From Bordetella parapertussis (lineage in GTDB: Bacteria > Pseudomonadota > Gammaproteobacteria > Burkholderiales > Burkholderiaceae_C): DNA of 21,170 bases. Location: the NCBI GenBank assembly GCA_945878355.1, contig CAMCTC010000081.1, forward strand, positions 1 through 21,170, in the 5' to 3' direction. A program made the translations under genes and the position numbers. The notes beneath the pieces are model-generated. The model worked only from the letters and a program-made list of their open reading frames with translations. It was not told the DNA's origin and did not search any database. This document shows positions 14,641-21,170 of the stretch, in pieces. Each line of letters starts with the position of its first letter. Position 1 is the first letter of the stretch.

Positions 14641-16128
14641 GTGATCACCGAACTCGAGTTCAAGAGCCTTGCCGCGCAAGGCTTCAACCGCATCCCGCTG
14701 CTCAGCGAGGCCTTCGCCGACCTCGAGACGCCGCTGTCGCTCTACCTCAAGCTCGCAGGCGGCGCCAAGCACAGCTTTCTGCTCGAGTCGGTGGTCGGCG
14801 GCGAGCGTTTTGGCCGCTACTCCTTCATCGGCCTGCCGGCGCGAACCCAGCTGCGCGCCACCGGCAGTGCTTCGGGCAGCGTCACCGAGGTTGTCACCGA
14901 CGGCGCGGTGGTCGAGACCCACGCCGGCAACCCGCTGGACTTCATCGAGGCCTACCAGTCGCGCTTCAAGGTCGCGCTGCGCCCCGGTTTGCCGCGCTTT
15001 TGCGGCGGGCTGGCTGGCTACTTCGGCTACGACGCGGTGCGATTCATGGAGCCCAGGCTGGCTGCGACGCACAAGCCCGGTGGCCTCGACACGCCCGACA
15101 TCTTGCTGCTGCAGACCGAGGAGCTGGCGGTGATCGACAACCTGTCGGGCCGGCTCTACCTGATCGTCTACGCCGACCCGACCCGGCCCGAGGCCTATTT
15201 CAAGGCCAAGCGCCGGCTCACCGAACTCGGCGACAAGCTGCGCTATTCGGTCACCGCGCCGCCGGTCAAGCGCGGGCCGTCCTACGCGGTCGAGCGCGAG
15301 TTCGACAAGCCCGCCTATATCGAGGCCGTGCTCAAGAGCAAGGAGTACATCGCCGCCGGCGACATGATGCAGGTGCAGATTGGCCAGCGGCTGAAAAAAC
15401 GCTACACCGAGAGCCCGCTGAGCCTTTACCGCGCGCTGCGCTCGCTCAACCCCAGTCCGTACATGTATTTCTACGACATGGGCGACTTCCAGATCGTCGG
15501 CGCGTCGCCCGAGATCCTGGTGCGCCACGAGCACACGCCCGAGGGCGACAAGATCACGATCCGCCCGCTCGCCGGCACCCGCCCGCGCGGCACCTCGCCC
15601 GAGAACGACAAGGCCACTGAGGCCGACCTGCTGGCCGACCCGAAAGAGCGCGCCGAGCACCTGATGCTGATCGACCTGGCGCGCAACGACATCGGTCGCA
15701 TCGCCAAGACCGGCTCGGTCAAGGTGACCGAGGCCTTTGCGGTCGAGCGCTACTCGCATGTGATGCACATCGTCAGCAACGTCGAGGGCATGCTCAAGGA
15801 CGGCGTCAGCAACATGGATGTGTTGCGAGCCACCTTCCCGGCCGGCACCTTGACCGGCGCGCCCAAGATCCGGGCGATGGAGGTGATCGACGAACTCGAG
15901 CCGGTCAAGCGCGGCATCTACGGCGGCGCCTGCGGTTACCTCAGCTTTGCCGGCGACATGGACGTGGCGATCGCGATCCGCACCGGCATCGTGCAGAACC
16001 AGACCCTCTACGTGCAGGCCGCGGCCGGCGTGGTCGCCGACTCGATTCCCGAGATGGAATGGGCCGAGACCGAGCACAAGGCAAGGGCGCTGATCCGCGC
16101 TGCCGAACTTGTGGAAGAGGGGTTTTGA
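14641..16128 (+). CDS. trpE: Anthranilate synthase component I
   Basis: This 495-residue enzyme makes anthranilate from chorismate, using ammonia supplied by TrpG; it is the first committed step of tryptophan synthesis. The N-terminal half carries the feedback site, with FLLESVVGGERFGRYSFIG near residues 44-62 including the LLES element that binds tryptophan. The C-terminal chorismate-binding half has ITIRPLAGTRPRG, AEHLMLIDLARNDIGR, FPAGTLTGAPKIRAMEVIDE and GGACGYLSFAGDMD. The GTG at 14641 is the start because AGGAG at 14627-14631 is nine bases away and MITELEFKSLAAQGFNRIPL is the usual betaproteobacterial TrpE opening; a TTG at 14632 is too close to that site. Expression is likely controlled by tryptophan both allosterically and through the leader. 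Confidence 0.97.
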   Translation: MITELEFKSLAAQGFNRIPLLSEAFADLETPLSLYLKLAGGAKHSFLLESVVGGERFGRYSFIGLPARTQLRATGSASGSVTEVVTDGAVVETHAGNPLDFIEAYQSRFKVALRPGLPRFCGGLAGYFGYDAVRFMEPRLAATHKPGGLDTPDILLLQTEELAVIDNLSGRLYLIVYADPTRPEAYFKAKRRLTELGDKLRYSVTAPPVKRGPSYAVEREFDKPAYIEAVLKSKEYIAAGDMMQVQIGQRLKKRYTESPLSLYRALRSLNPSPYMYFYDMGDFQIVGASPEILVRHEHTPEGDKITIRPLAGTRPRGTSPENDKATEADLLADPKERAEHLMLIDLARNDIGRIAKTGSVKVTEAFAVERYSHVMHIVSNVEGMLKDGVSNMDVLRATFPAGTLTGAPKIRAMEVIDELEPVKRGIYGGACGYLSFAGDMDVAIAIRTGIVQNQTLYVQAAAGVVADSIPEMEWAETEHKARALIRAAELVEEGF

Positions 16129-16206
16129 TGCCCTCAAGCTCATTTCATTCGCGGACCGCTGAGGGGGCGCACGCATCCTATTTCGCGGCCCTGCAGGAGG
16201 TATGAC

Positions 16207-16791
16207 ATGCTGCTGATGATCGACAACTACGACAGCTTCACCTTCAACCTAGTGCAGTACTTCGGCGAGTTGGGCCAGGACGTCAAGGTGCTGCGCAACG
16301 ATGAGATCACGGTCGAGCAGATCGCAGCGCTCAAGCCCGACCAGTTGGTGCTCTCGCCCGGGCCTTGCTCGCCGGCTGAGGCGGGAGTCTGCGTGCCGGC
16401 GATCCAGGCCTTGATGGGCAAGCTGCCGATCCTGGGCGTTTGCCTGGGGCACCAGAGCATCGGTGCGGCGCTTGGCGGCAAGATCGTCCGCGCCCAGCGC
16501 CAGATGCACGGCAAGGCCAGCACCTTGAGCACTGACCAGCAAGGTGTCTACCTCGGCCTGCCCAAGGAGTTCAGCGTGATTCGATACCACTCGCTGGTGA
16601 TCGAGCGCGAGACCTGCCCGAAGGCGCTGGTGGTCACCGCGACCTCGGAGGACGGCGAGATCATGGGTGTTCGCCACCGCGAACTGGCAGGCACCGCGAC
16701 GCCGCTCGAAGGGGTGCAGTTCCACCCTGAATCCATCCTGTCCGAGCATGGTCATGCGATGCTGCGCAACTTTCTCAACCTGAGGGCTTGA
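16207..16791 (+). CDS. trpG: Anthranilate synthase component II (glutamine amidotransferase)
   Basis: This 194-residue class I glutamine amidotransferase delivers ammonia from glutamine to TrpE. The catalytic triad is Cys79 in [10 protein letters not shown], His173 and Glu175 in [43 protein letters not shown] and RYHSLVIE are standard blocks. AGGAGG at 16195-16200 is a strong ribosome binding site six bases ahead. It follows trpE after 78 bases and ends 2 bases before the ltaE start, so it is translationally close to that gene. It may also serve folate synthesis (PabA role), as in many bacteria with one such subunit; no separate pabA is seen here. Confidence 0.97.
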   Translation: MLLMIDNYDSFTFNLVQYFGELGQDVKVLRNDEITVEQIAALKPDQLVLSPGPCSPAEAGVCVPAIQALMGKLPILGVCLGHQSIGAALGGKIVRAQRQMHGKASTLSTDQQGVYLGLPKEFSVIRYHSLVIERETCPKALVVTATSEDGEIMGVRHRELAGTATPLEGVQFHPESILSEHGHAMLRNFLNLRA

Positions 16792-16793
16792 TC

Positions 16794-17855
16794 ATGAGTG
16801 CCAGCACGGTTTCCTACGGTTCGGCGGTTCCGGCTGCTTTCGGCGGCGGTTTGGTCGACCTGCGCAGCGACACGGTCACCCGGCCGACTGCAGCGATGCG
16901 TCAAGCGATGGCCGGCGCGGCGGTCGGCGACGACGTGTTCGGCGATGACCCGACTGTCAACGCCTTGCAGCAGCGCATCGCCGCGCTGCTGGGTTTCGAG
17001 GCGGCGCTGTTCATGCCCAGCGGCACCGCCAGCAACCTGTGTGCGCTGCTGGCGCACTGCGGTCGCGGCGACGAGTACATCGTCGGCCAATTGGCGCACA
17101 CCTACCGCTACGAAGGCGGTGGCGGCGCGGTGCTGGGCGGGATCCAGCCGCAGCCGATCACCCAGCAGCCCGACGGCACGCTGTCGCTGGCCGAGGTCGA
17201 AGCCGCGATCAAGCCCGACGACCCGCATTTCGCCCGCAGCCGGCTGCTGTGCCTGGAAAACACCTGGAATGGCAAGGTGCTGACACAGGATTACCTCGAG
17301 CAGGCCACCGCGCTGGCGCGTCGACACGGCCTGAGCAGCCACCTGGACGGCGCGCGCTTGTTCAACGCGGCGGTGGCCAGTGGATCGACCGCCGGCGCGA
17401 TCGCCAGCCTGTTCGACAGTGTCTCGGTCTGTTTCAGCAAGGGCTTGGGCGCGCCGATCGGCTCGGCGCTGTGTGGCTCGCGCGAGTTCATTGCCCGGGC
17501 TCACCGCATCCGCAAGCTCACCGGCGGCGGCATGCGCCAGGTCGGCCTGCTGGCGGCCGCGGCGATGCACGCGCTCGACCACCATCTCGACCGGCTCGCC
17601 GACGACCATGTGCTGGCGCGGCGCCTTGCCGATGGCTTGGCCGCTTTGCCCGGCATCGCAGTGACGCCGCCACAGACCAACATCGTCTTTGCCGATGTCG
17701 ATGGCGGCCGGGGGCCAGGTCTGCTGACACATCTGCAGTCGCGTGGCGTGCTCGCCACCGGCTTGCTCGGCCTGCGCTTTGTCACCCATCTCGATGTCGA
17801 CGCCGCGGGCATCGACCGTGCCATCGCCGCTGCCGGCGAATTCCTCCAGCCCTGA
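16794..17855 (+). CDS. ltaE: Low-specificity L-threonine aldolase
   Basis: This 353-residue PLP enzyme of the beta-eliminating lyase fold splits L-threonine or L-allo-threonine to glycine and acetaldehyde. [20 protein letters not shown] and [15 protein letters not shown] are the family opening. His102 in [12 protein letters not shown] matches the ring-stacking His, Asp185 and Arg188 in [12 protein letters not shown] contact PLP, and the Schiff-base Lys216 lies in [14 protein letters not shown]. The ATG at 16794 is two bases past the trpG stop and seven bases before the trpD start follows its own stop. It is therefore embedded in the trp operon between trpG and trpD, an uncommon place. A link to glycine/serine supply is conceivable, because tryptophan synthase consumes serine, but this is inference. 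Confidence 0.93.
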   Translation: MSASTVSYGSAVPAAFGGGLVDLRSDTVTRPTAAMRQAMAGAAVGDDVFGDDPTVNALQQRIAALLGFEAALFMPSGTASNLCALLAHCGRGDEYIVGQLAHTYRYEGGGGAVLGGIQPQPITQQPDGTLSLAEVEAAIKPDDPHFARSRLLCLENTWNGKVLTQDYLEQATALARRHGLSSHLDGARLFNAAVASGSTAGAIASLFDSVSVCFSKGLGAPIGSALCGSREFIARAHRIRKLTGGGMRQVGLLAAAAMHALDHHLDRLADDHVLARRLADGLAALPGIAVTPPQTNIVFADVDGGRGPGLLTHLQSRGVLATGLLGLRFVTHLDVDAAGIDRAIAAAGEFLQP

Positions 17856-17862
17856 GCCCGCC

Positions 17863-18897
17863 ATGCCCATCACCAACACCGCCGCGCTGACCCGCATCAT
17901 CGAGCACCGCGAGATCTTCCACGACGAGATGCTGGCGCTGATGCGCCGCATCATGAGCGGCGAGATGTCCCCAGTGATGATCGCGGCCTTCGCGGTTGGT
18001 CTGCGGGTCAAGAAGGAGACGATCGGCGAGATCGCCGCCGCCGCCCAGGTGATGCGCGAGTTCGCCACGCCGGTGCCGGTGGCCGACCGCACCCATCTGG
18101 TCGACATCGTTGGCACGGGTGGCGATGGTTCTCACACCTTCAACATCTCGACCGCCTCGATGTTCGTCGCCGCCGCCGCCGGAGCCCGAGTCGCCAAGCA
18201 TGGTGGTCGCAGCGTGTCGTCGACCTCCGGGTCGGCCGATGTGATGGAGGCGCTCGGCGCTTGCATCACGCTCACGCCCGACCAGGTTGCGAGCTGCCTG
18301 GCCGAGACCGGCATCGGCTTCATGTTCGCGCCCAACCACCATGCCTCGATGCGTCACGCGGCACCGGTTCGCAAGGAACTGGGTGTGCGAACCATCTTCA
18401 ACATCCTGGGTCCGCTGACCAACCCGGCCGGCGCGCCAAATCAGTTGATGGGGGTGTTCCATCCCGATCTTGTCGGAATCCAGGTGAGGGTGTTGCAGCG
18501 CCTGGGCAGCGAGCATGTGTTGGTGGTGCACGGCGCCAACGGCATGGACGAGATCTCGCTGTCGGGCGAGACCCAGGTCGGCGAACTCCACCATGGCGAG
18601 GTCCGCGAGTACGTCGTGCACCCCAGCGACTTTGGCTTGCCGGTCTACGACTCGCGCGCACTTCGGGTTGCGAACCGCGACGAATCGGTGCAGTGCATCA
18701 ACCGTGCCCTGGCCAACGAGGACGGACCAGTGCGCGACATCGTGCTGCTCAATGCGGGCGCCGCGCTCTACGCCGCCGGCGTGGCGGCCTCGATAGACGA
18801 GGGCGTCAAGCGTGCCCGCGAGGCCGTGGCCAGCGGCGCTGCGCAGGCCAAGCTCAGCCAGTTCGTCGCGCTGACTCAGCGCTTCAAGCCCGTTTAA
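17863..18897 (+). CDS. trpD: Anthranilate phosphoribosyltransferase
   Basis: This 344-residue enzyme joins anthranilate to phosphoribosyl pyrophosphate, the second step of tryptophan synthesis. The PRPP-binding glycine loop [14 protein letters not shown] is at 84-97, [20 protein letters not shown] with the anthranilate-contact region starts at 112, and [20 protein letters not shown] and [16 protein letters not shown] follow. Length and domains are normal, with a helical N-terminal domain and an alpha/beta core. The ATG at 17863 gives the standard start ([20 protein letters not shown]); the frame is open from 17743 but overlaps ltaE. It is 7 bases behind ltaE and 14 ahead of trpC. Confidence 0.97.
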   Translation: MPITNTAALTRIIEHREIFHDEMLALMRRIMSGEMSPVMIAAFAVGLRVKKETIGEIAAAAQVMREFATPVPVADRTHLVDIVGTGGDGSHTFNISTASMFVAAAAGARVAKHGGRSVSSTSGSADVMEALGACITLTPDQVASCLAETGIGFMFAPNHHASMRHAAPVRKELGVRTIFNILGPLTNPAGAPNQLMGVFHPDLVGIQVRVLQRLGSEHVLVVHGANGMDEISLSGETQVGELHHGEVREYVVHPSDFGLPVYDSRALRVANRDESVQCINRALANEDGPVRDIVLLNAGAALYAAGVAASIDEGVKRAREAVASGAAQAKLSQFVALTQRFKPV

Positions 18898-18911
18898 GGA
18901 CAGATCTCGCC

Positions 18912-19700
18912 ATGTCAGACATCTTGCAACGCATCGTCGCGGTCAAGCGCGAAGAACTGGTCGCCGCGCGCGCGGTCCTCAGCGAGGCGGCCTTGCGCGA
19001 GCTCGCGCAAGGCCAGGCCCCCACACGCGGCTTCGCCGCTGCGTTGCGCGCCAAGCTGGCCGCAGGCGAGCCGGCGGTGATCGCCGAGGTCAAGAAGGCC
19101 AGTCCCAGCAAGGGCGTGATCCGCGAGCACTTCGTCCCAGCCGAGATCGCTGCCAGCTACGCCGGCCATGGCGCGGCCTGCCTGAGTGTGCTGACCGATG
19201 TGCAGTTCTTCCAGGGTCATGCGGACTATCTGCGCCAGGCCCGAGCCGCCTGCGCGCTACCGGTACTGCGCAAGGATTTCATGGTCGACCCCTACCAGGT
19301 GATCGAGTCGCGGGCCATCGGCGCCGATTGCATCCTGTTGATCGCCGCCTGCCTGTCGGATGGGCAGATGGCCGAGCTCGAGGCCTGCGCGATCGGGCTG
19401 GGGCTTGACGTGCTGGTCGAGGTTCACGACGGCGAAGAGCTCGACCGCGCGCTGCGGCTCAAGACCCCGCTGCTGGGCATCAACAACCGCAACCTGCGCA
19501 GCTTTGAGGTCAGCCTGGACGCCACGTTGGACCTGCTGCCCAGGGTGCCGTCCGACCGATTGCTGGTGACCGAGTCGGGCATAGCCTCGCGTGCCGACGT
19601 GCAGCGCATGCGTGCGGCGGGTGTCCATGCCTTCCTGGTCGGCGAGGCTTTCATGCGGGCTGACGACCCTGGCGCTGCGCTGGCGGCGCTGTTTTCTTGA
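18912..19700 (+). CDS. trpC: Indole-3-glycerol phosphate synthase
   Basis: This 262-residue single-function TIM barrel closes the ring to make indole-3-glycerol phosphate, the fourth pathway step. Catalytic blocks are [14 protein letters not shown] with Glu59 and Lys61, [20 protein letters not shown] with the general-acid Lys121, [21 protein letters not shown] and LVTESGI. The ATG at 18912 is preceded by AAGGA at 18896-18900, which overlaps the trpD stop. No TrpF domain is fused, so trpF, trpB and trpA lie elsewhere, as is usual in Burkholderiales. The stop overlaps the probable ung start. Confidence 0.97.
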   Translation: MSDILQRIVAVKREELVAARAVLSEAALRELAQGQAPTRGFAAALRAKLAAGEPAVIAEVKKASPSKGVIREHFVPAEIAASYAGHGAACLSVLTDVQFFQGHADYLRQARAACALPVLRKDFMVDPYQVIESRAIGADCILLIAACLSDGQMAELEACAIGLGLDVLVEVHDGEELDRALRLKTPLLGINNRNLRSFEVSLDATLDLLPRVPSDRLLVTESGIASRADVQRMRAAGVHAFLVGEAFMRADDPGAALAALFS

Positions 19701-20443
19701 GCGCGTCCGGGCGGTCGGCCGCTGGCGTCGGCAACCGGTTGATCGAGCCGCTGGCCGGGCTGCTGGCCTTGGCGCCCGGCGACTGGGCCCCGCTGGTCCG
19801 CGACTGGATGGCCACGGCCGAGGGCCAGGGCCTGCTTCGCTTCGTCGCACAACGCCAAGCCGCGGGTGCGATGATTTACCCGGCCCAGGTGCTGCGTGCG
19901 CTGGAACTCACGCCGCGCGCCGCAGTGCGGGTGGTGATCCTGGGCCAGGATCCTTACCACGGCGCCGATCAAGCCGAGGGCCTGGCTTTTTCGGTGCCTG
20001 CGGGCATCCGCCCGCCGCCCAGCCTGCGCAACATCCTCGATGAAATCTCGCGCAGTCTCGGGTCTGTGCGCCCGACCAGCGGCCACCTGGGCGGTTGGGC
20101 TCGCCAGGGCGTGCTGCTGCTCAACACGGTGCTGACGGTCGAAGACGGCAGCCCTGGAGCCCATGCCAAGCGCGGCTGGGAAGCCTTGACCGACGCGTTG
20201 ATTGCGGCCACGGCCAGCGACGCGGGTGCCAAGGCCTACCTGCTGTGGGGCGCTCACGCCCAAGCCAAGGCCGGGCTGATCGAGGCCGCAGGTGGTGGCC
20301 GCCACCGGGTGCTGCTGGCCAACCATCCTTCGCCGCTGTCAGCCCGTCGGCCGCCGCGGCCTTTCATCGGCTGTGACCACTTCAGCCAGGCCCGGGACTT
20401 TCTCGCGAGCCTGCACGCACCGCCCATCGATTGGTCGCTCTGA
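19697..20443 (+). CDS. ung: Uracil-DNA glycosylase (family 1)
   Basis: This protein of up to 248 residues removes uracil from DNA, starting base-excision repair. The water-activating motif GQDPYHG is at 83-89 with catalytic Asp85. [39 protein letters not shown] and the leucine-loop motif [20 protein letters not shown] complete the active site. No ATG lies ahead of the conserved [10 protein letters not shown] helix. The possible starts are TTG at 19697, which overlaps the trpC stop as TTGA, or TTG at 19739. Neither has a clear ribosome binding site, so translation by coupling to trpC is likely. This neighbour of trpC is common in Burkholderiales. Confidence 0.93.
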   Translation: MSASGRSAAGVGNRLIEPLAGLLALAPGDWAPLVRDWMATAEGQGLLRFVAQRQAAGAMIYPAQVLRALELTPRAAVRVVILGQDPYHGADQAEGLAFSVPAGIRPPPSLRNILDEISRSLGSVRPTSGHLGGWARQGVLLLNTVLTVEDGSPGAHAKRGWEALTDALIAATASDAGAKAYLLWGAHAQAKAGLIEAAGGGRHRVLLANHPSPLSARRPPRPFIGCDHFSQARDFLASLHAPPIDWSL

Positions 20444-20546
20444 TCGCCCCGAGGCCGACCGCTCCCCCGTTGAGGTGCTGGAGAGCGGCAAAGCCAGATT
20501 CGCCTGAGAGTTCAGGGCTTTTGGCGCGACGGCCGCCATCACATCG

Positions 20547-20575
20547 TTGTTCGGTCGCGCGCAGTCTGCTATAGT
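20547..20575 (+). promoter_or_regulatory. Sigma-70 promoter of the tRNA-tuf cluster
   Basis: TTGTTC at 20547-20552 and TATAGT at 20570-20575 are 17 bases apart, an ideal spacing. A GC-rich stretch (CCGGGG) follows the -10, the kind of discriminator tied to stringent control of stable RNA. The first tRNA starts 14 bases later. Confidence 0.75.
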
Positions 20576-20589
20576 CCGGGGTTCGCTGC

Positions 20590-20675
20590 GGAGGGGTGCC
20601 CGAGTGGCTAAAGGGGGCAGACTGTAAATCTGTTGGCTTACGCCTACGGTGGTTCGAATCCACCCTCCTCCACCA
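20590..20675 (+). tRNA. tRNA-Tyr (GTA)
   Basis: This is an 86-base class II tRNA with a long variable arm and encoded CCA. The acceptor GGAGGGG pairs with CTCCTCC with one G-U pair, the anticodon loop CTGTAAA gives GTA at 20624-20626, and the T arm is GGTGG-TTCGAAT-CCACC. It is first in the Tyr-Gly-Thr-tuf order also known from E. coli tufB. A T-run at 20684-20690 follows. Confidence 0.97.
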
Positions 20676-20749
20676 CAGCGAAATTTTTTTGGATCCCATG
20701 GCCAGTCTGTCTTGCTCAATGCGAGGCAGTTTGGCGGTGGGTCGGCGAG

Positions 20750-20823
20750 GCGGGAGTAGTTCAATGGTAGAACATTAGCCTTCCAAGCTAAATACGCGGG
20801 TTCGATTCCCGCTTCCCGCTCCA
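20750..20823 (+). tRNA. tRNA-Gly (TCC)
   Basis: This 74-base tRNA has encoded CCA. The acceptor GCGGGAG pairs with TTCCCGC with a terminal G-U pair, the anticodon loop CTTCCAA gives TCC at 20782-20784, and the T arm is GCGGG-TTCGATT-CCCGC. Confidence 0.97.
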
Positions 20824-20851
20824 GGGTTGTTTGTTCTCATTATCTTGGCTT

Positions 20852-20896
20852 TCACCACAGCTTTGGGCCTGGTCCTCGTGTCCAAAGCTGTGGTGA
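20852..20896. repeat. 15-bp perfect inverted repeat just upstream of tRNA-Thr
   Basis: TCACCACAGCTTTGG at 20852-20866 and CCAAAGCTGTGGTGA at 20882-20896 are exact reverse complements around a 15-base loop. The stem ends one base before the first base of tRNA-Thr. It is inside the likely tRNA-tuf transcript and would form a stable RNA hairpin. Confidence 0.85.
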
Positions 20897-20897
20897 T

Positions 20898-20972
20898 GCC
20901 CATGTGGCTCAGTGGTAGAGCACCCCCTTGGTAAGGGGGAGGTCGCGCGTTCGATCCGCGCCATGGGCACCA
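20898..20972 (+). tRNA. tRNA-Thr (GGT)
   Basis: This 75-base tRNA has encoded CCA. The acceptor GCCCATG pairs with CATGGGC, the anticodon loop TTGGTAA gives GGT at 20930-20932 and closes a five-pair C/G stem, and the T arm is GCGCG-TTCGATC-CGCGC with a wobble-free stem. It is followed by a T-run at 20975-20980 and then the tuf leader. Confidence 0.96.
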
Positions 20973-21021
20973 GATTTTTTATTCATTGTGGTTTCCTGTT
21001 TGATCGCGAGGAGCGCGCAAC

Positions 21022-21170
21022 ATGGCAAAGAGTAAATTCGAACGCACCAAGCCCCACGTCAACGTGGGCACGATCGGTCACGTCGACCATGGCAAGACGA
21101 CGCTGACGGCGGCCATCACGAAGGTGCTGGCGCAGAAGTTCGGCGGCGAGTTCAAGGCCTACGACCAGAT
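21022..21170 (+). CDS. tuf: Elongation factor Tu, 5' part
   Basis: The first 49 codons of EF-Tu are present; the gene runs off the window. EF-Tu is the GTPase that brings aminoacyl-tRNA to the ribosome. The opening [20 protein letters not shown] and the P-loop [18 protein letters not shown] (the family's GxxxxGKT) are unmistakable. GAGGAG at 21008-21013 lies eight bases ahead of the ATG. Placement behind tRNA-Tyr, tRNA-Gly and tRNA-Thr matches the tufB locus, so secE and nusG are expected downstream. It is probably transcribed with the tRNAs. Confidence 0.98.
   Translation, partial: MAKSKFERTKPHVNVGTIGHVDHGKTTLTAAITKVLAQKFGGEFKAYDQ

Noticed and set aside
14050..16176. 708-codon reverse frame
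   Set aside because: Antisense to trpE, the trp leader and the end of gph; low-complexity composition and no domains.
16129..16180. Third copy of the REP-like element between trpE and trpG
   Set aside because: It shares only CTCAAGC, GCGG and a G-run in order; too few aligned bases to claim homology.
16752..18116. 454-codon reverse frame
   Set aside because: Antisense to ltaE and the trpD start, which carry complete catalytic motifs.
20684..20690. T-run after tRNA-Tyr as an intrinsic terminator
   Set aside because: No separate hairpin precedes it apart from the tRNA itself, and no promoter was seen before the following tRNA genes, so cotranscription is likelier.

Overview
The window looks like chromosomal DNA of a high-GC betaproteobacterium of the order Burkholderiales. 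The best evidence is the block gph-trpE-trpG-trpD-trpC-ung, followed by tRNA-Tyr, tRNA-Gly, tRNA-Thr and tuf. Both gene orders, and the protein sequences themselves, are typical of that order. A Leptothrix/Rubrivivax-like lineage is possible but cannot be fixed from this sequence.

Positions 1 to about 5800 look accessory. They hold a chimeric remnant that joins a molybdenum-cofactor carrier-like domain in frame to the tail of an IS66 transposase, a long stretch of gene debris, an orphan family 5 solute-binding protein, a complete hipBA toxin-antitoxin pair with four putative operator copies, and another decayed stretch. Positions 5900 to 13540 hold ordinary metabolic genes. These are two tandem tautomerase-superfamily proteins, a universal stress protein with an FNR-like box upstream, an acetamidase/formamidase homologue, a two-gene amidase and N-acyl-D-amino-acid deacylase operon, and a divergent acyl-CoA synthetase. 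Several of these enzymes hydrolyse amide bonds, so a small amide or N-acyl-amino-acid scavenging locus is a reasonable inference.

Positions 13659 to 20443 are the tryptophan block: phosphoglycolate phosphatase, a candidate Trp leader peptide with a Trp-Pro-Trp run, trpE, trpG, a threonine aldolase gene inserted between trpG and trpD, trpD, trpC, and ung overlapping the trpC stop. Positions 20547 to 21170 are a strong tRNA promoter, three tRNA genes and the start of tuf, which runs off the window.

The observations most worth checking are the hipBA operator array with exact 50-bp spacing, the trp leader with mutually exclusive hairpins but no U-tract, the tautomerase pair in which each member lacks a different catalytic residue, ltaE inside the trp operon, a 15-bp perfect inverted repeat abutting tRNA-Thr, a REP-like dispersed element present twice in opposite orientation, and the carrier/IS66 chimera. 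No complete mobile element and no CRISPR array was seen.
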